Shown piece by piece: positions 51,427 to 59,809 of a stretch of DNA of 64,000 nt. The stretch comes from Acidobacteriota bacterium (lineage in GTDB: Bacteria; Acidobacteriota; Vicinamibacteria; Vicinamibacterales; SCN-69-37), in the NCBI GenBank assembly GCA_016716905.1, contig JADJUS010000022.1, positions 1,103,501 through 1,167,500 of the forward strand. The letters are read 5' to 3'. The notes under the pieces were generated by a model. The model saw nothing but the letters and a program-made list of their open reading frames with translations. It had not been told where the DNA came from and ran no database searches. Numbering within the stretch: the first letter of the stretch is position 1; each line of letters begins with the position of its first letter. The position numbers and the translations under genes are program-made.

Positions 51427-52471
51427 CCTGTCGCCTCGTCAGGCCGTCCTTCGCATGGCGGCCTATCACCCGCCAGCCGGTGGTCGTGAAGGCGCCCTCC
51501 GTCTTGATTTCAACGAGAACACCGTGGGCTGTTCCCCGGCCGTGATTGCCGCGCTGGAGAAATACGCCAACGCGGAAGCGATGACGATGTATCCCGAGTA
51601 CGAGGCGTCGCGCCGTGAGCTTGCGGCGTTCTTCGGCGTGGCCGAGTCGGAAATGCTGCTCACCAATGGCACTGACGAGGCCATTCAGGTGCTGGTGAAC
51701 ACCTTTGTGGACTCCGGCGATGAAGTCCTGCTGCTGAAGCCGTGTTACGCGATGTACCGCTTTTATGCCGAGTTGGCAGGCGCGGTCGTTCGCGAGGTCG
51801 AGTACCGACAGCCCGGGCTTGAGTTCCCTGTGGAGGAACTCCTGTCCGCGATCGGTCCTGCCACCAAAGCCATTCTGGTGGCGAATCCGAATAACCCGAC
51901 GGGCGCGGCCACGTCGCTGGACGTGATCGCCGCGATTCTGGAGCGTGCGCCTCACGCAGCCGTACTGGTTGATGAGGCGTACTTCGAGTTCTGCGGCATC
52001 ACGGCACTGCCGCTCTTGCGGGCCTATCCGAATCTCTTCGTGTGCCGGACGTTTTCAAAAGCCTACGGGATGGCCGCCATGCGCATCGGCTGCCTTTTTT
52101 CGTCTGCGGCCAACGCAGCTCACCTCCGCAAAGCGCAGTCGCCATATTCAGTGAACACGCTCGCGGCGCTTGCGGCCCGGGGAGCGGTCCGTGACCAGGC
52201 GTACGTCGGCGACTACGTCCGGTCGACTCTCATCGCCCGCGAACAGATCGTTGCCGGACTGGCCGCACTCGGTATCGAGAGCTATCCCAGCCAGGCGAAC
52301 TTCGTGCTCTTCCAGGTGGGCCAGCGCGCCATTCCGATTCGCGACGCCCTGCGGCAGCGCGGCATCCTCGTGCGCGACCGCAGCTACGAACTGCCCGGTT
52401 GCCTCCGTGTGACTTGTGGAACACCCGCGCAGGCCGCGCGATTTCTCAGTGACCTGAAGGAGTTGTGGTGA
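51419..52471 (+). CDS. hisC: Histidinol-phosphate aminotransferase HisC
   Basis: 350 residues, fold-type I PLP enzyme. LDFNENTVGCSP at the N-terminus, VANPNNPTGA, VDEAYFEF and RTFSKAYGMAAMRIG (PLP Lys) are typical of HisC. It overlaps the hisD end by 8 bases. Confidence 0.95.
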   Translation: MSDLSPRQAVLRMAAYHPPAGGREGALRLDFNENTVGCSPAVIAALEKYANAEAMTMYPEYEASRRELAAFFGVAESEMLLTNGTDEAIQVLVNTFVDSGDEVLLLKPCYAMYRFYAELAGAVVREVEYRQPGLEFPVEELLSAIGPATKAILVANPNNPTGAATSLDVIAAILERAPHAAVLVDEAYFEFCGITALPLLRAYPNLFVCRTFSKAYGMAAMRIGCLFSSAANAAHLRKAQSPYSVNTLAALAARGAVRDQAYVGDYVRSTLIAREQIVAGLAALGIESYPSQANFVLFQVGQRAIPIRDALRQRGILVRDRSYELPGCLRVTCGTPAQAARFLSDLKELW

Positions 52472-53139
52472 AGGACCTGTTGATCTTCGACATGGATGGG
52501 GTGCTCACTGAAGTCACCGAGAGCTACAGGGAGTCTGTGGTGCAGTGCGTCCTCCACTTCACAGGGCAACGCGTCTCACGAGACCGGATCCAGGAGTACA
52601 AGAATCAGGGCGGCTGGAACAACGACTGGGATCTGTCGCAAAAGATCGCCGCGGATTTCGGCGTGCAGGTCTCTCACGACGCCATTGTCACGAAGTTCAA
52701 CGAGTTCTTTCTCGGCACAGACGGCAACGGGCTCATCCTGCGCGAGCAGTGGTTCCCGCAGCCGGGGCTGCTCGAACGGCTCGCAGGCCGGTTCCAGTTG
52801 GGAATCTTTACCGGGAGGCTGCAGTACGAAGCCGACATGTCTCTTCGCCGGTTCGCTCCCTCCCAGGTATTCGATCCGATGATCTGCGCCGATCACGTGG
52901 CTCGGGCAAAGCCGGCGCCCGACGGGCTGCTCGACATTGCCGCCAGGCATCCACGGCAACGCATCACCTATGTGGGCGACACGGTTGACGATGCGCGGAG
53001 TGCGGCTGGTGCGGGCGTGCCGTTCATCGGAATCGCGGCCGCGAATGGATCGCGCCGTGACGAACTGGTCGCCTTATTCGCGGCCGCCGATGCCGTCGCG
53101 ATCATCGAAAACATCAATGAGATCGAGGGCGTGTTATGA
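52468..53139 (+). CDS. HAD-IA phosphatase, candidate histidinol-phosphatase
   Basis: 223 residues. All four HAD motifs are present: FDMDGVLTE, IFTGR, the Lys in ARAKPAPDG, and YVGDTVDDARSA. It is inside the his operon, GTG 52468 overlapping the hisC stop (GTGA) and the end overlapping the hisB ATG (ATGA). HisB here lacks a phosphatase domain and no PHP- or HisN-type enzyme is encoded, so this HAD protein is the natural candidate for histidinol-phosphate dephosphorylation. The activity is inferred from position. Confidence 0.85.
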   Translation: MKDLLIFDMDGVLTEVTESYRESVVQCVLHFTGQRVSRDRIQEYKNQGGWNNDWDLSQKIAADFGVQVSHDAIVTKFNEFFLGTDGNGLILREQWFPQPGLLERLAGRFQLGIFTGRLQYEADMSLRRFAPSQVFDPMICADHVARAKPAPDGLLDIAARHPRQRITYVGDTVDDARSAAGAGVPFIGIAAANGSRRDELVALFAAADAVAIIENINEIEGVL

Positions 53140-53741
53140 GAAAGGCGAAGGCAGTCAGAAAGAGCGTTGTCGAGCGCATCACAAAAGAGACCCGGATCAC
53201 AGGATCGCTTTCTCTTGAAGGGCGCGGCCGGTACGACATCTCCACGGGGATTCGTTTCTTCGACCACATGCTCGAGTTGTTCACCAAACATGGCGGGTTC
53301 GACCTGACCCTGAAAGCACAGGGCGACCTGGACGTGGACCAGCACCACACCGTCGAGGATGTGGGGATCGTGCTGGGCCAGCTCTTTTCGAAAGCGCTCG
53401 GAGGCAAACGCGGCATCAACCGAGCCGGCTACTTCGTCATGCCGATGGACGAGACGCTCGCGGTGGTGGCCGTGGATATGAGCGGCCGGCCCGCCCTGGT
53501 CTACAGCGACCTCGTGCGCGTGCGCCTGGTCGGCGACCTGCAGTCCGAGTTGCTGGAGGACTTCTTCGACGGCTTCGTGCATCACGCAGGCGCAAACCTG
53601 CACGCCAAGGTGCTCTACGGCCGGTCAAACCATCACAAGGTGGAAGCGGTCTTCAAGTGTTTTGCCCGGGCGATGCGGGTGGCGTGCGCGATGGACGCGA
53701 GACTCAAGGACGACTTGCCCTCCACAAAAGGCCTGCTGTGA
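53136..53741 (+). CDS. hisB: Imidazoleglycerol-phosphate dehydratase HisB (monofunctional)
   Basis: 201 residues. Metal-binding FDHMLELFTKHGGFDL, DQHHTVEDVGIVLG and HAGANLHAKVLYGRSNHHKVEAVFK are conserved. No N-terminal phosphatase domain, unlike enterobacterial HisB. Coupled to the HAD gene and to hisH by 4-base overlaps. Confidence 0.96.
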   Translation: MRKAKAVRKSVVERITKETRITGSLSLEGRGRYDISTGIRFFDHMLELFTKHGGFDLTLKAQGDLDVDQHHTVEDVGIVLGQLFSKALGGKRGINRAGYFVMPMDETLAVVAVDMSGRPALVYSDLVRVRLVGDLQSELLEDFFDGFVHHAGANLHAKVLYGRSNHHKVEAVFKCFARAMRVACAMDARLKDDLPSTKGLL

Positions 53742-54331
53742 TTGCGATCGTCGACTACGGAGCCGGCAACCTCCAGTCCGTCTGCAACGCATTCGCGCGG
53801 CTCGAGACGCCTGTTCAGGTGGTCCGCGATTCGGAAGGGCTGCGGGCCGCGTCGAAGGTGATTCTGCCCGGAGTGGGTCACTTCGGTCAGATGACGCGCG
53901 CCCTCGACGAGCTGCTCCTACGCGACGCTCTCCTGTCTCGGATCAGCGCTGGCGTGCCGTTCCTCGGTATCTGCCTTGGCATGCAGGCGCTGTACGAGGG
54001 CAGCGACGAAGCTCCAGACGACAACGGCCTGGGGTTGCTGGCGGGCCGGATTCATCGTTTCGACGCCGACCTGCGCGTGCCACACATGGGGTGGAACAAC
54101 GTGGAGGCCCTGCGGCCCTCGAAGTTGCTCGCGAACACCGGCGAGTCGCCGTACTTCTACTTCGCCAACAGCTTCTATGCGCCTGTGGGCCCTGACACGG
54201 TTGTCACCTGCACCTACGGCGTGCCGTTCTCGGCCGTGGTCGAGCGTGCGAATGTCTTTGGCGTCCAGTTTCATCCTGAGAAAAGCGGCGCCGCCGGCCT
54301 CCGGGTATTACAGAACTTCGTGGAGCTCTGA
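53738..54331 (+). CDS. hisH: Imidazole glycerol phosphate synthase glutaminase subunit HisH
   Basis: 197 residues from GTG 53738 (VIAIVDYGAGNLQSV), overlapping the hisB stop. The nucleophile is the Cys in GICLGMQ, with the HPEKS catalytic His-Glu near the C-terminus and HMGWNNV. It delivers ammonia to HisF, which follows 3 bases later. Confidence 0.96.
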   Translation: MIAIVDYGAGNLQSVCNAFARLETPVQVVRDSEGLRAASKVILPGVGHFGQMTRALDELLLRDALLSRISAGVPFLGICLGMQALYEGSDEAPDDNGLGLLAGRIHRFDADLRVPHMGWNNVEALRPSKLLANTGESPYFYFANSFYAPVGPDTVVTCTYGVPFSAVVERANVFGVQFHPEKSGAAGLRVLQNFVEL

Positions 54332-54334
54332 CCG

Positions 54335-55093
54335 ATGCTCGCTAAACGCATCATCGCCTGCCTCGACGTCACCGGCGGTCGCGTCGTCAAGGGCGTCAAC
54401 TTCGTGAACCTGCGCGATGCCGGCGACCCGGTAGAGTTGGCCGCGCGCTACAGCGACCTTGGGATTGATGAACTCGTGTTCCTCGATATCACCGCGTCGA
54501 GTGACAACCGGCAGACCCTCATCGACATGGTGACTCGCACCGCGCGCGAAGTGTCGATCCCGCTGACCGTGGGCGGCGGTGTTCGAAGTGTTGACGACGC
54601 GAGGACGCTGCTGGGGGCGGGCGCCGACAAGGTGAGCGTCAACACGGCAGCGGTGAGGCGGCCTGAGCTGATTCGGGAGCTGTCGTCGGCATTTGGAGCG
54701 CAGGCGGTGGTGCTGGCCATAGACGCCAGGCGCAAACTGGACGCGTGGAATGTGTTTACGCGAGGTGGACGCGTGGATGAAGGCCTGGACGTGATTGCCT
54801 GGGCGCGGCAGGGCGAGAGCCTTGGTGCCGGCGAAATTCTGCTGACGTCGATGGACACCGACGGCGTCCAGACCGGATTCGATCTGGCGCTGACTCGCGC
54901 CGTGGTTGATGCGACATCGATTCCCGTCATCGCGTCCGGGGGCGCTGGCCGGCCGGAAGATTTCGCCCGCGTGTTCACGGACACCGGCGCTTCAGCGGCT
55001 CTTGCGGCGTCGATCTTCCACGATGGCACGCAGGGAATCGCAGACCTGAAGGTGTTTCTGCGTTCGAGCGGTATCGAGGTCCGCCCCGCATGA
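54335..55093 (+). CDS. hisF: Imidazole glycerol phosphate synthase cyclase subunit HisF
   Basis: 252 residues, (beta/alpha)8 barrel. ACLDVTGGRVVKGVNFVNLRD, LTVGGGVRS, LLTSMDTDGVQTGFD and VIASGGAGRPEDF cover both phosphate sites and the catalytic Asp residues. It precedes hisA here, whereas most operons have hisA before hisF. Confidence 0.96.
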   Translation: MLAKRIIACLDVTGGRVVKGVNFVNLRDAGDPVELAARYSDLGIDELVFLDITASSDNRQTLIDMVTRTAREVSIPLTVGGGVRSVDDARTLLGAGADKVSVNTAAVRRPELIRELSSAFGAQAVVLAIDARRKLDAWNVFTRGGRVDEGLDVIAWARQGESLGAGEILLTSMDTDGVQTGFDLALTRAVVDATSIPVIASGGAGRPEDFARVFTDTGASAALAASIFHDGTQGIADLKVFLRSSGIEVRPA

Positions 55094-55803
55094 TCTTCCC
55101 GTGCATTGACCTCATGGGCGGCAAGGTCGTCCAGCTTGTCCAGGGCAGGACCAAGGCGCTCGAGGCCGAGTCTCCAGACGCCATGCTGCGCCTCTTCGCA
55201 GCCTTTCCCGAGATACAGGTCATCGACCTTGACGCCGCAATGGGGTCTGGCGAGAACGCCGCGCTGGTGGAGGCGATTGCGGCGAAGGCGGTGTGCCGGG
55301 TTGGCGGCGGCGTGCGAACCGCGGTGCGCGCGAGACGCCTGTTGGACCTTGGGGCTCATCGCGTGATCGTCGGCACGTCGGCGTTCACCGGTGACGGTAT
55401 CAACGCCCCGTTGCTGGCGGACATTGCGGCCGCGGTCACACCTGACCGCGTCATCATCGCGCTCGATTCCCGCGACGGCCGCATCGTGGTGAAGGGCTGG
55501 ACAGAGGCCACGTCGTTCACAGCCGAGGATGTGGTGTCGCAGCTTGAGCCGTACTGCTCGGGCTTCCTCTGTACCTACGTGGACAAGGAAGGCACGATGC
55601 AGGGCACCGACCTCGACTGGTTCCGCCGGCTCCGCGCCGCTACCAGTCACGAGATCACGGCTGCCGGCGGCGTGGCGTCGCTTGACGAGGTCAAGGCGCT
55701 GCAGGCGATGCAGGTCCATGTCGCCCTGGGCATGGCCATCTACACGGGCCGGATCGCGCTCGCCGACCTGGCCGCCCTTCTCTCACCCGTGGTAAAGTCC
55801 TGA
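55090..55803 (+). CDS. hisA: HisA isomerase
   Basis: 237 residues, barrel homologous to HisF: FPCIDLMGGKVVQLVQG, VIDLDAAMGSG, CRVGGGVRT and the AAGGVASLDEVKAL segment. Converts ProFAR to PRFAR. Start ATG 55090 overlaps the hisF stop (ATGA). Some actinobacterial homologues (PriA) also serve Trp synthesis, but I see nothing specific to that here. Confidence 0.93.
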   Translation: MIFPCIDLMGGKVVQLVQGRTKALEAESPDAMLRLFAAFPEIQVIDLDAAMGSGENAALVEAIAAKAVCRVGGGVRTAVRARRLLDLGAHRVIVGTSAFTGDGINAPLLADIAAAVTPDRVIIALDSRDGRIVVKGWTEATSFTAEDVVSQLEPYCSGFLCTYVDKEGTMQGTDLDWFRRLRAATSHEITAAGGVASLDEVKALQAMQVHVALGMAIYTGRIALADLAALLSPVVKS

Positions 55804-55807
55804 CCTG

Positions 55808-56101
55808 ATGACTCCCAAATCGGCCCCATCCGGCGACGCACTGGGAATGGTCGAAACACGCGGCTACGTCGGGATGGTGGAAGCCACCGACGCCATGCTG
55901 AAGACGGCCAACGTCACGTTCGTCGGCTGGCAGAAGGTGGACGCCGGCCTCGTGACCGCCATCGTGCGCGGCGATGTGGCTTCAGTGAAGGCCGCGACCG
56001 ACGCCGGCGCTGCGGCCGCCCGCAAGGTCGGCGACCTCGTCGGCGTACACGTCATCCCCCGCCCGGCCGACGACGTGGGCACGATCTTCCCGATTGATTA
56101 A
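55808..56101 (+). CDS. Bacterial microcompartment shell protein (BMC-H)
   Basis: 97 residues, a single BMC domain closely matching hexameric shell proteins such as PduA/EutM/CcmK: LGMVETRGYVGMVEATDAML, ANVTFVGWQKVDAGLVTAIV, RGDVASVKAATDAGAAAARK and GVHVIPRPADDVGTIFP. It begins 4 bases after the hisA stop, so it is probably the last gene of the his operon. No other shell, signature enzyme or encapsulation genes are in the window. Its role next to His biosynthesis is unknown. It occupies the place where hisE would often be. Confidence 0.93.
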   Translation: MTPKSAPSGDALGMVETRGYVGMVEATDAMLKTANVTFVGWQKVDAGLVTAIVRGDVASVKAATDAGAAAARKVGDLVGVHVIPRPADDVGTIFPID

Positions 56102-56114
56102 GAGCGAAGCCGTG

Positions 56115-56179
56115 GAAAACTACCTCAGAGGTCGTTTTCAACCGCTGTGGAAGTGAAAACGACCTCTGAGGTAGTTTTC
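56115..56179. repeat. Palindromic repeat between convergent genes, compensated variant
   Basis: Arms GAAAACTACCTCAGAGGTCG (then TTTTCA) and complement. The change from CGACC to CTACC on the left is matched by GGTAG on the right. It lies 13 bases after the BMC stop and 32 bases before the M14 peptidase stop. Confidence 0.9.
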
Positions 56180-56211
56180 GCGAGGACTCCGGGACCCCGG
56201 GACCCCGATTT

Positions 56212-58932
56212 CTATCTCACCCCTGTCAGTGAATTGAAGATCACCTTGAATGTGCCGAAGGTCTGGCCGCGCCACTGTGGGCGGAAGCCGAACAGGATGA
56301 CGCGTCCCTCTCCGTGCTGCACTTCCAGGGCGGCCGCTTTGCCTTGCAGGTGCTGTTCGCCCAGCAGGTAGCCCGACGCGAGCGGTGAGCCCGTCTCTGC
56401 GTATCGCGCGAGGATGGTGCCCTTGAACCCGACGAGTGTTTCAAACGCCGGGCTTGAGTTGAAGAACACCGCGGTGGTCTTCTGCAGGCCGGCCATCACC
56501 GGTTGCGACGGATCAACTTCAACGTTGACCAACGAGCCGCCGACAAAGAACTCCTGCCGGCCGAGTCCCGAAAGCGCGTTGCGCACCGGCAGCTTCAACT
56601 GGTCGATCGCGAATGCCGAGCTTCGGTTGAGGCAGACGAGCGTGCCGCCCGCGCGCACAAATTCATCGATCGCCTTGACGCGATTCGCGTCGCCCTCGGG
56701 CAACGCCGGTGCCCCCGTCGCGCCGGCTCCGGCTCCCCGGCCGGCTCCCGGAGCGCCACCCGCCCCGGCGGGCCCACCGCGGCCTCCGCGACCCGCGCCG
56801 ACAAGGACGCCGCGTGGTTCGTCGGTCACGACAATCGCGTCGAAACGCGAACGGAGATCACCCGCGGCAATTTCGTCGGCAGAGAGCTTGGTGAAGGGAA
56901 ACTCGAACCGCTCGAGCACCCAGCGCGTCCACCCTTCGTCCATGCTCGCGCCTGGGTTGAACATCGCGATTCGGGGCTGGCGAAGGTTCGTGGCCGGCGT
57001 GGGGACACGTTCGGCGCGCAAAGCGAGCGACCGAACCATGGTGTCCTGCGCTTCGGGCGCGAGACCCGAGATGACATAGCGGCCTGACGCGCCTGCGGCG
57101 CCGGGCGCCCACCCGACGGTGGCGCCGCTCTTCCATGCCTGATTCGCGGCGCGGAACGCGTTGTTCTGCGCGGGATCGATCGCGAGTGATGAACCGGTGC
57201 CGGTGATGGCGCCCGCGGGCGGCACGATGGCCGCAGCCAGCGGAATGGTCTCGAAGCCAAGTCCAGGCGCACTGTCATACGGCGCCGGGTCGGCCCCGCC
57301 CACCGAGTCGTACTGTGACGTTCGCGCAGTGGGCGCCGCCACCTGACCGAGCGGCTTCAGGACTTTCTTCAACTCCGCCCGCTTCGCGTCGTCCAACGCG
57401 CCGACCGTCTGCATCGCCACGCCCATCGAGAGCGGCAGCGTCCAGCCAGCGGCGTCGTAGGGCTGTTCTGGCGCGCCGCCGGGCGATTCACGAATGTCGG
57501 GATACTTCTGCACGTCGAGCACTTCGCGAGCAAGCGCAATGAATTCCTGATCGGTCGGCACCACCCAACTGCCGGCCGCGTACGTCACGTCGCCCACGGT
57601 GAAGTCCGCCGTCAATTCCGACACCCGGACGCCGCCAAACGCGATCCGCTTCAACATCTCGACCGCAGCCACCGGATCGCGCTGCGTCTTGGGCACCACG
57701 TACGCGGACGGACCACTCGCGCGGTGCTGCGTAATCTGCGCCATCCCCGACCGCCACCGGTTCATCAGGACGTTGTCCTTGTATTTCGCCGCGTAGTCGA
57801 GCACCGACATTGACGCCGTGTGCATGTAGGCAACGGAATCACCCAGGCCGAAGTGCCCACCCGCCCACGGGCTCGCATACAGGCTCTGTGGCCGCAGGTC
57901 CTGATAGGCCTGCGGAATGTCCTTGATGGTGTAGTCGCGGGGCGCCGCCATGTTCGCCAGCGCGGTTTCGGTCCAGAACGACGCGATGTTCTTGAACATC
58001 GGCGTGTAGTCGATATACCCCGCGTACCACGCGTCGAAGCCGGTGCCCATGTGCGTGGCGCCCACCTGGCCGCGTTCTTCCAGTCCCTGCGCGATGGCCA
58101 TGCCGATGGTGTTCACGGTGCGCGACATCAGGAACGGCGCATGCAGCGCGATGGGCTCGGCGAACGGCGGCAGCCAGATACGGGTGGGAAATGGCGCGGT
58201 CTGGTGATGCACGTAGACGATCTGCGGTTCCCACTGCCGCCACGCCTGCTCCATCACCCGCGACTCGATCATGTTGAGCATGTACGCGTCGCGATTGTTG
58301 TCGTGACCGACATACTCCTGATACAGCACGGGCAGCGAGGTACTTGCGCCTGGCGTACCGACGTTCTTCATGTAGTGCTCGGCCACCATCTGATGGCCAT
58401 CGGGGTTGATGGTGGGCCACAGCATCAAGACGACGTTTTCGAGGATGCGCTGCACCTGCTCGTCGCGGCCAGGCTCATTCGGGTGCGTGGTCAGCAGGTC
58501 GTAAGCAAGCTGCAGCGTGTGCTGCGGGCCAGCCACTTCGGTGGAGTGCAAACCGCCATCGATATGGACAATGGCCTTGCCCTCGCGGGCCAGGGCGCGG
58601 GCCTGATCTTCGGTGAGGCCTTCAGGCGACGCAAGGCGCCGCGCAATCTCGCGGTACCGATCCACGCGCGCCAGATTGCGCTCGGTGGAAATCAGCGCGA
58701 CGTAGTACGTGCGTCCCTGCGTCGAGGTACCCATCGGCACCAGCTGCATCTTCGCGCTCGCCGCATCAAGTGCCCTGAAGTACTTGATCGTGTCGTCGTA
58801 CGTGGCCAGCTTGAAATCCGCCCCGGGCTTGAACCCGATCACCGACTCAGGGGTGGGAACTCCGGACTGGGCGGACAGGGAGGCTGATCCGAAAAGTAGG
58901 GATATAACGAACAGGCGGGCTGTGCGAGGCAT
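56212..58932 (-). CDS. Large secreted M14 peptidase
   Basis: 906 residues with a signal peptide (LFVISLLFGSASLSAQS). M14 zinc motif GGLHSTEVAGPQ (His-x2-Glu) near residue 125, WPTINPDGHQMVAEHY and HDNNRDAYMLN nearby. A long C-terminal region contains a Gly/Ala-rich loop (about residues 705-735) and a glutamine-amidotransferase-like fold (FDAIVVTDEPRG, LVCLNRSSAFAI, VILFGFRPQWRGQTFGTFKV). Common in Acidobacteriota and Gemmatimonadota, substrate unknown. TAATAT lies 5 nt before ATG 58932. Confidence 0.85.
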   Translation of the reverse strand: MPRTARLFVISLLFGSASLSAQSGVPTPESVIGFKPGADFKLATYDDTIKYFRALDAASAKMQLVPMGTSTQGRTYYVALISTERNLARVDRYREIARRLASPEGLTEDQARALAREGKAIVHIDGGLHSTEVAGPQHTLQLAYDLLTTHPNEPGRDEQVQRILENVVLMLWPTINPDGHQMVAEHYMKNVGTPGASTSLPVLYQEYVGHDNNRDAYMLNMIESRVMEQAWRQWEPQIVYVHHQTAPFPTRIWLPPFAEPIALHAPFLMSRTVNTIGMAIAQGLEERGQVGATHMGTGFDAWYAGYIDYTPMFKNIASFWTETALANMAAPRDYTIKDIPQAYQDLRPQSLYASPWAGGHFGLGDSVAYMHTASMSVLDYAAKYKDNVLMNRWRSGMAQITQHRASGPSAYVVPKTQRDPVAAVEMLKRIAFGGVRVSELTADFTVGDVTYAAGSWVVPTDQEFIALAREVLDVQKYPDIRESPGGAPEQPYDAAGWTLPLSMGVAMQTVGALDDAKRAELKKVLKPLGQVAAPTARTSQYDSVGGADPAPYDSAPGLGFETIPLAAAIVPPAGAITGTGSSLAIDPAQNNAFRAANQAWKSGATVGWAPGAAGASGRYVISGLAPEAQDTMVRSLALRAERVPTPATNLRQPRIAMFNPGASMDEGWTRWVLERFEFPFTKLSADEIAAGDLRSRFDAIVVTDEPRGVLVGAGRGGRGGPAGAGGAPGAGRGAGAGATGAPALPEGDANRVKAIDEFVRAGGTLVCLNRSSAFAIDQLKLPVRNALSGLGRQEFFVGGSLVNVEVDPSQPVMAGLQKTTAVFFNSSPAFETLVGFKGTILARYAETGSPLASGYLLGEQHLQGKAAALEVQHGEGRVILFGFRPQWRGQTFGTFKVIFNSLTGVR

Positions 58933-58937
58933 TAGGC

Positions 58938-58943
58938 ATATTA
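58938..58943 (-). promoter_or_regulatory. -10 hexamer TAATAT, leaderless-type
   Basis: Minus-strand TAATAT, 5-nt spacer GCCTA, ATG 58932. Confidence 0.4.
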
Positions 58944-59040
58944 ACTGACGGAAGTGGCGGAACTGGGGAACTGACGGAAGTGGGGGATCTCCCAGTTCTG
59001 GCAGTTCCGCCAGTTCCGCCAGTTCCGCCAGTTCCTCATT
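58944..59040. repeat. Inverted and tandem AGTTCCGCC repeat
   Basis: The left half carries CTGACGGAAGTGGCGGAACTG units. The right half has four tandem copies of a 9-bp unit (GTTCCGCCA, 59003-59037), complementary to GGCGGAACT on the left. The whole spacer between the MerR stop and the M14 start would fold back on itself. Confidence 0.85.
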
Positions 59041-59042
59041 TC

Positions 59043-59501
59043 CTAAGTGACGACCGGCTTCTTCCTGACGGCTTTGCCCTTAACGGGTTTCAGCCGGAGC
59101 ACTTCGGCGCCGAGTAGCGCCTGAGTCGGGTCCACGAGCAGGTCGAACACGTGTCCTTGTCTCGTCTCAAGGAACAGGCCCACGCCGTTCGTCAGCAACC
59201 TCAAATCCCCCGCATCGTCCAGCGTTTCAGACAGGCGGCGGCGGAAGTAGTCGCGCAGGGCCTCCATCATCTGTTTGAGTGTGGCGTTATCGAAGCCGCG
59301 CCGCCGCAGCTCAGCGAGGGCGAAGAGTTCCAGCACGTCCACGGGTGAGTACCGGCGCTCGGTGAAGCCGCCCTGGTCGGTTTTGCGCGGCGCGATGGAA
59401 GGTTGGAAGACGCGCGCCTCATCCCACCACTGCAGCTGCTTGCCGGTCAGCCCGGTTTGGGCCGCGACCTCGCGAGCGGAGTAGGAGGACTTCAGCTTCA
59501 T
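59043..59501 (-). CDS. MerR-family regulator
   Basis: 152 residues. N-terminal winged HTH (YSAREVAAQTGLTGKQLQWWDEARVFQP, then RRYSPVDVLELFALAELRRRGF), as in MerR proteins. The C-terminal part has no clear metal-binding cysteines, so the ligand is unknown. Located 7 bases after the pterin dehydratase gene on the same strand. Confidence 0.85.
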   Translation of the reverse strand: MKLKSSYSAREVAAQTGLTGKQLQWWDEARVFQPSIAPRKTDQGGFTERRYSPVDVLELFALAELRRRGFDNATLKQMMEALRDYFRRRLSETLDDAGDLRLLTNGVGLFLETRQGHVFDLLVDPTQALLGAEVLRLKPVKGKAVRKKPVVT

Positions 59502-59508
59502 GCGCGCT

Positions 59509-59799
59509 CTACGTTCCGGCCGGGAACGCCGCGTCGGTCGCCCTGGCCGCGTCCAGGTCTTTTGCGGTCACGCCGCCCGCACTGTGCGTGGACCACGTGA
59601 CGGTGACCTTGCGATAGCTGATGAGCAGGTCGGGGTGGTGATCCACGGATTCAGCGTAGGTGGCCACGCGTCCAGCAAAGGCCATCGCCTCTGGGAACGA
59701 CGGACAGGTGAACGTTCGGCTGATGGCCGGCGCGTCGGCCACCCAGCCGGGCAAGCCCGCCAGCGCCGCGCGAAGTTCAGTGGAGTTCAGGCTGGGCAT
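59509..59799 (-). CDS. phhB: 4a-hydroxytetrahydrobiopterin dehydratase (PCD/DCoH)
   Basis: 96 residues. The conserved core AGRVATYAESVDHHPDLLISYRKVTVTW..THSAGGVT with the paired His residues is diagnostic of pterin-4a-carbinolamine dehydratase. It recycles oxidised pterin cofactors; Moco-related roles are also reported for the family. Sandwiched between the PQQ dehydrogenase and MerR genes with short gaps (10 and 7 bases), so likely one operon. Confidence 0.92.
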   Translation of the reverse strand: MPSLNSTELRAALAGLPGWVADAPAISRTFTCPSFPEAMAFAGRVATYAESVDHHPDLLISYRKVTVTWSTHSAGGVTAKDLDAARATDAAFPAGT

Positions 59800-59809
59800 G
59801 CTGGCGCAG

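Noticed and set aside
55793..55798. TAAAGT as a leaderless promoter for the BMC gene
   Set aside because: It encodes the last hisA codons and the 4-base intergenic distance favours co-transcription, so the match may be chance.
57820..58887. 355-codon plus-strand frame
   Set aside because: Shadow frame antisense to the M14 peptidase, with composition typical of reversed GC-rich codons.
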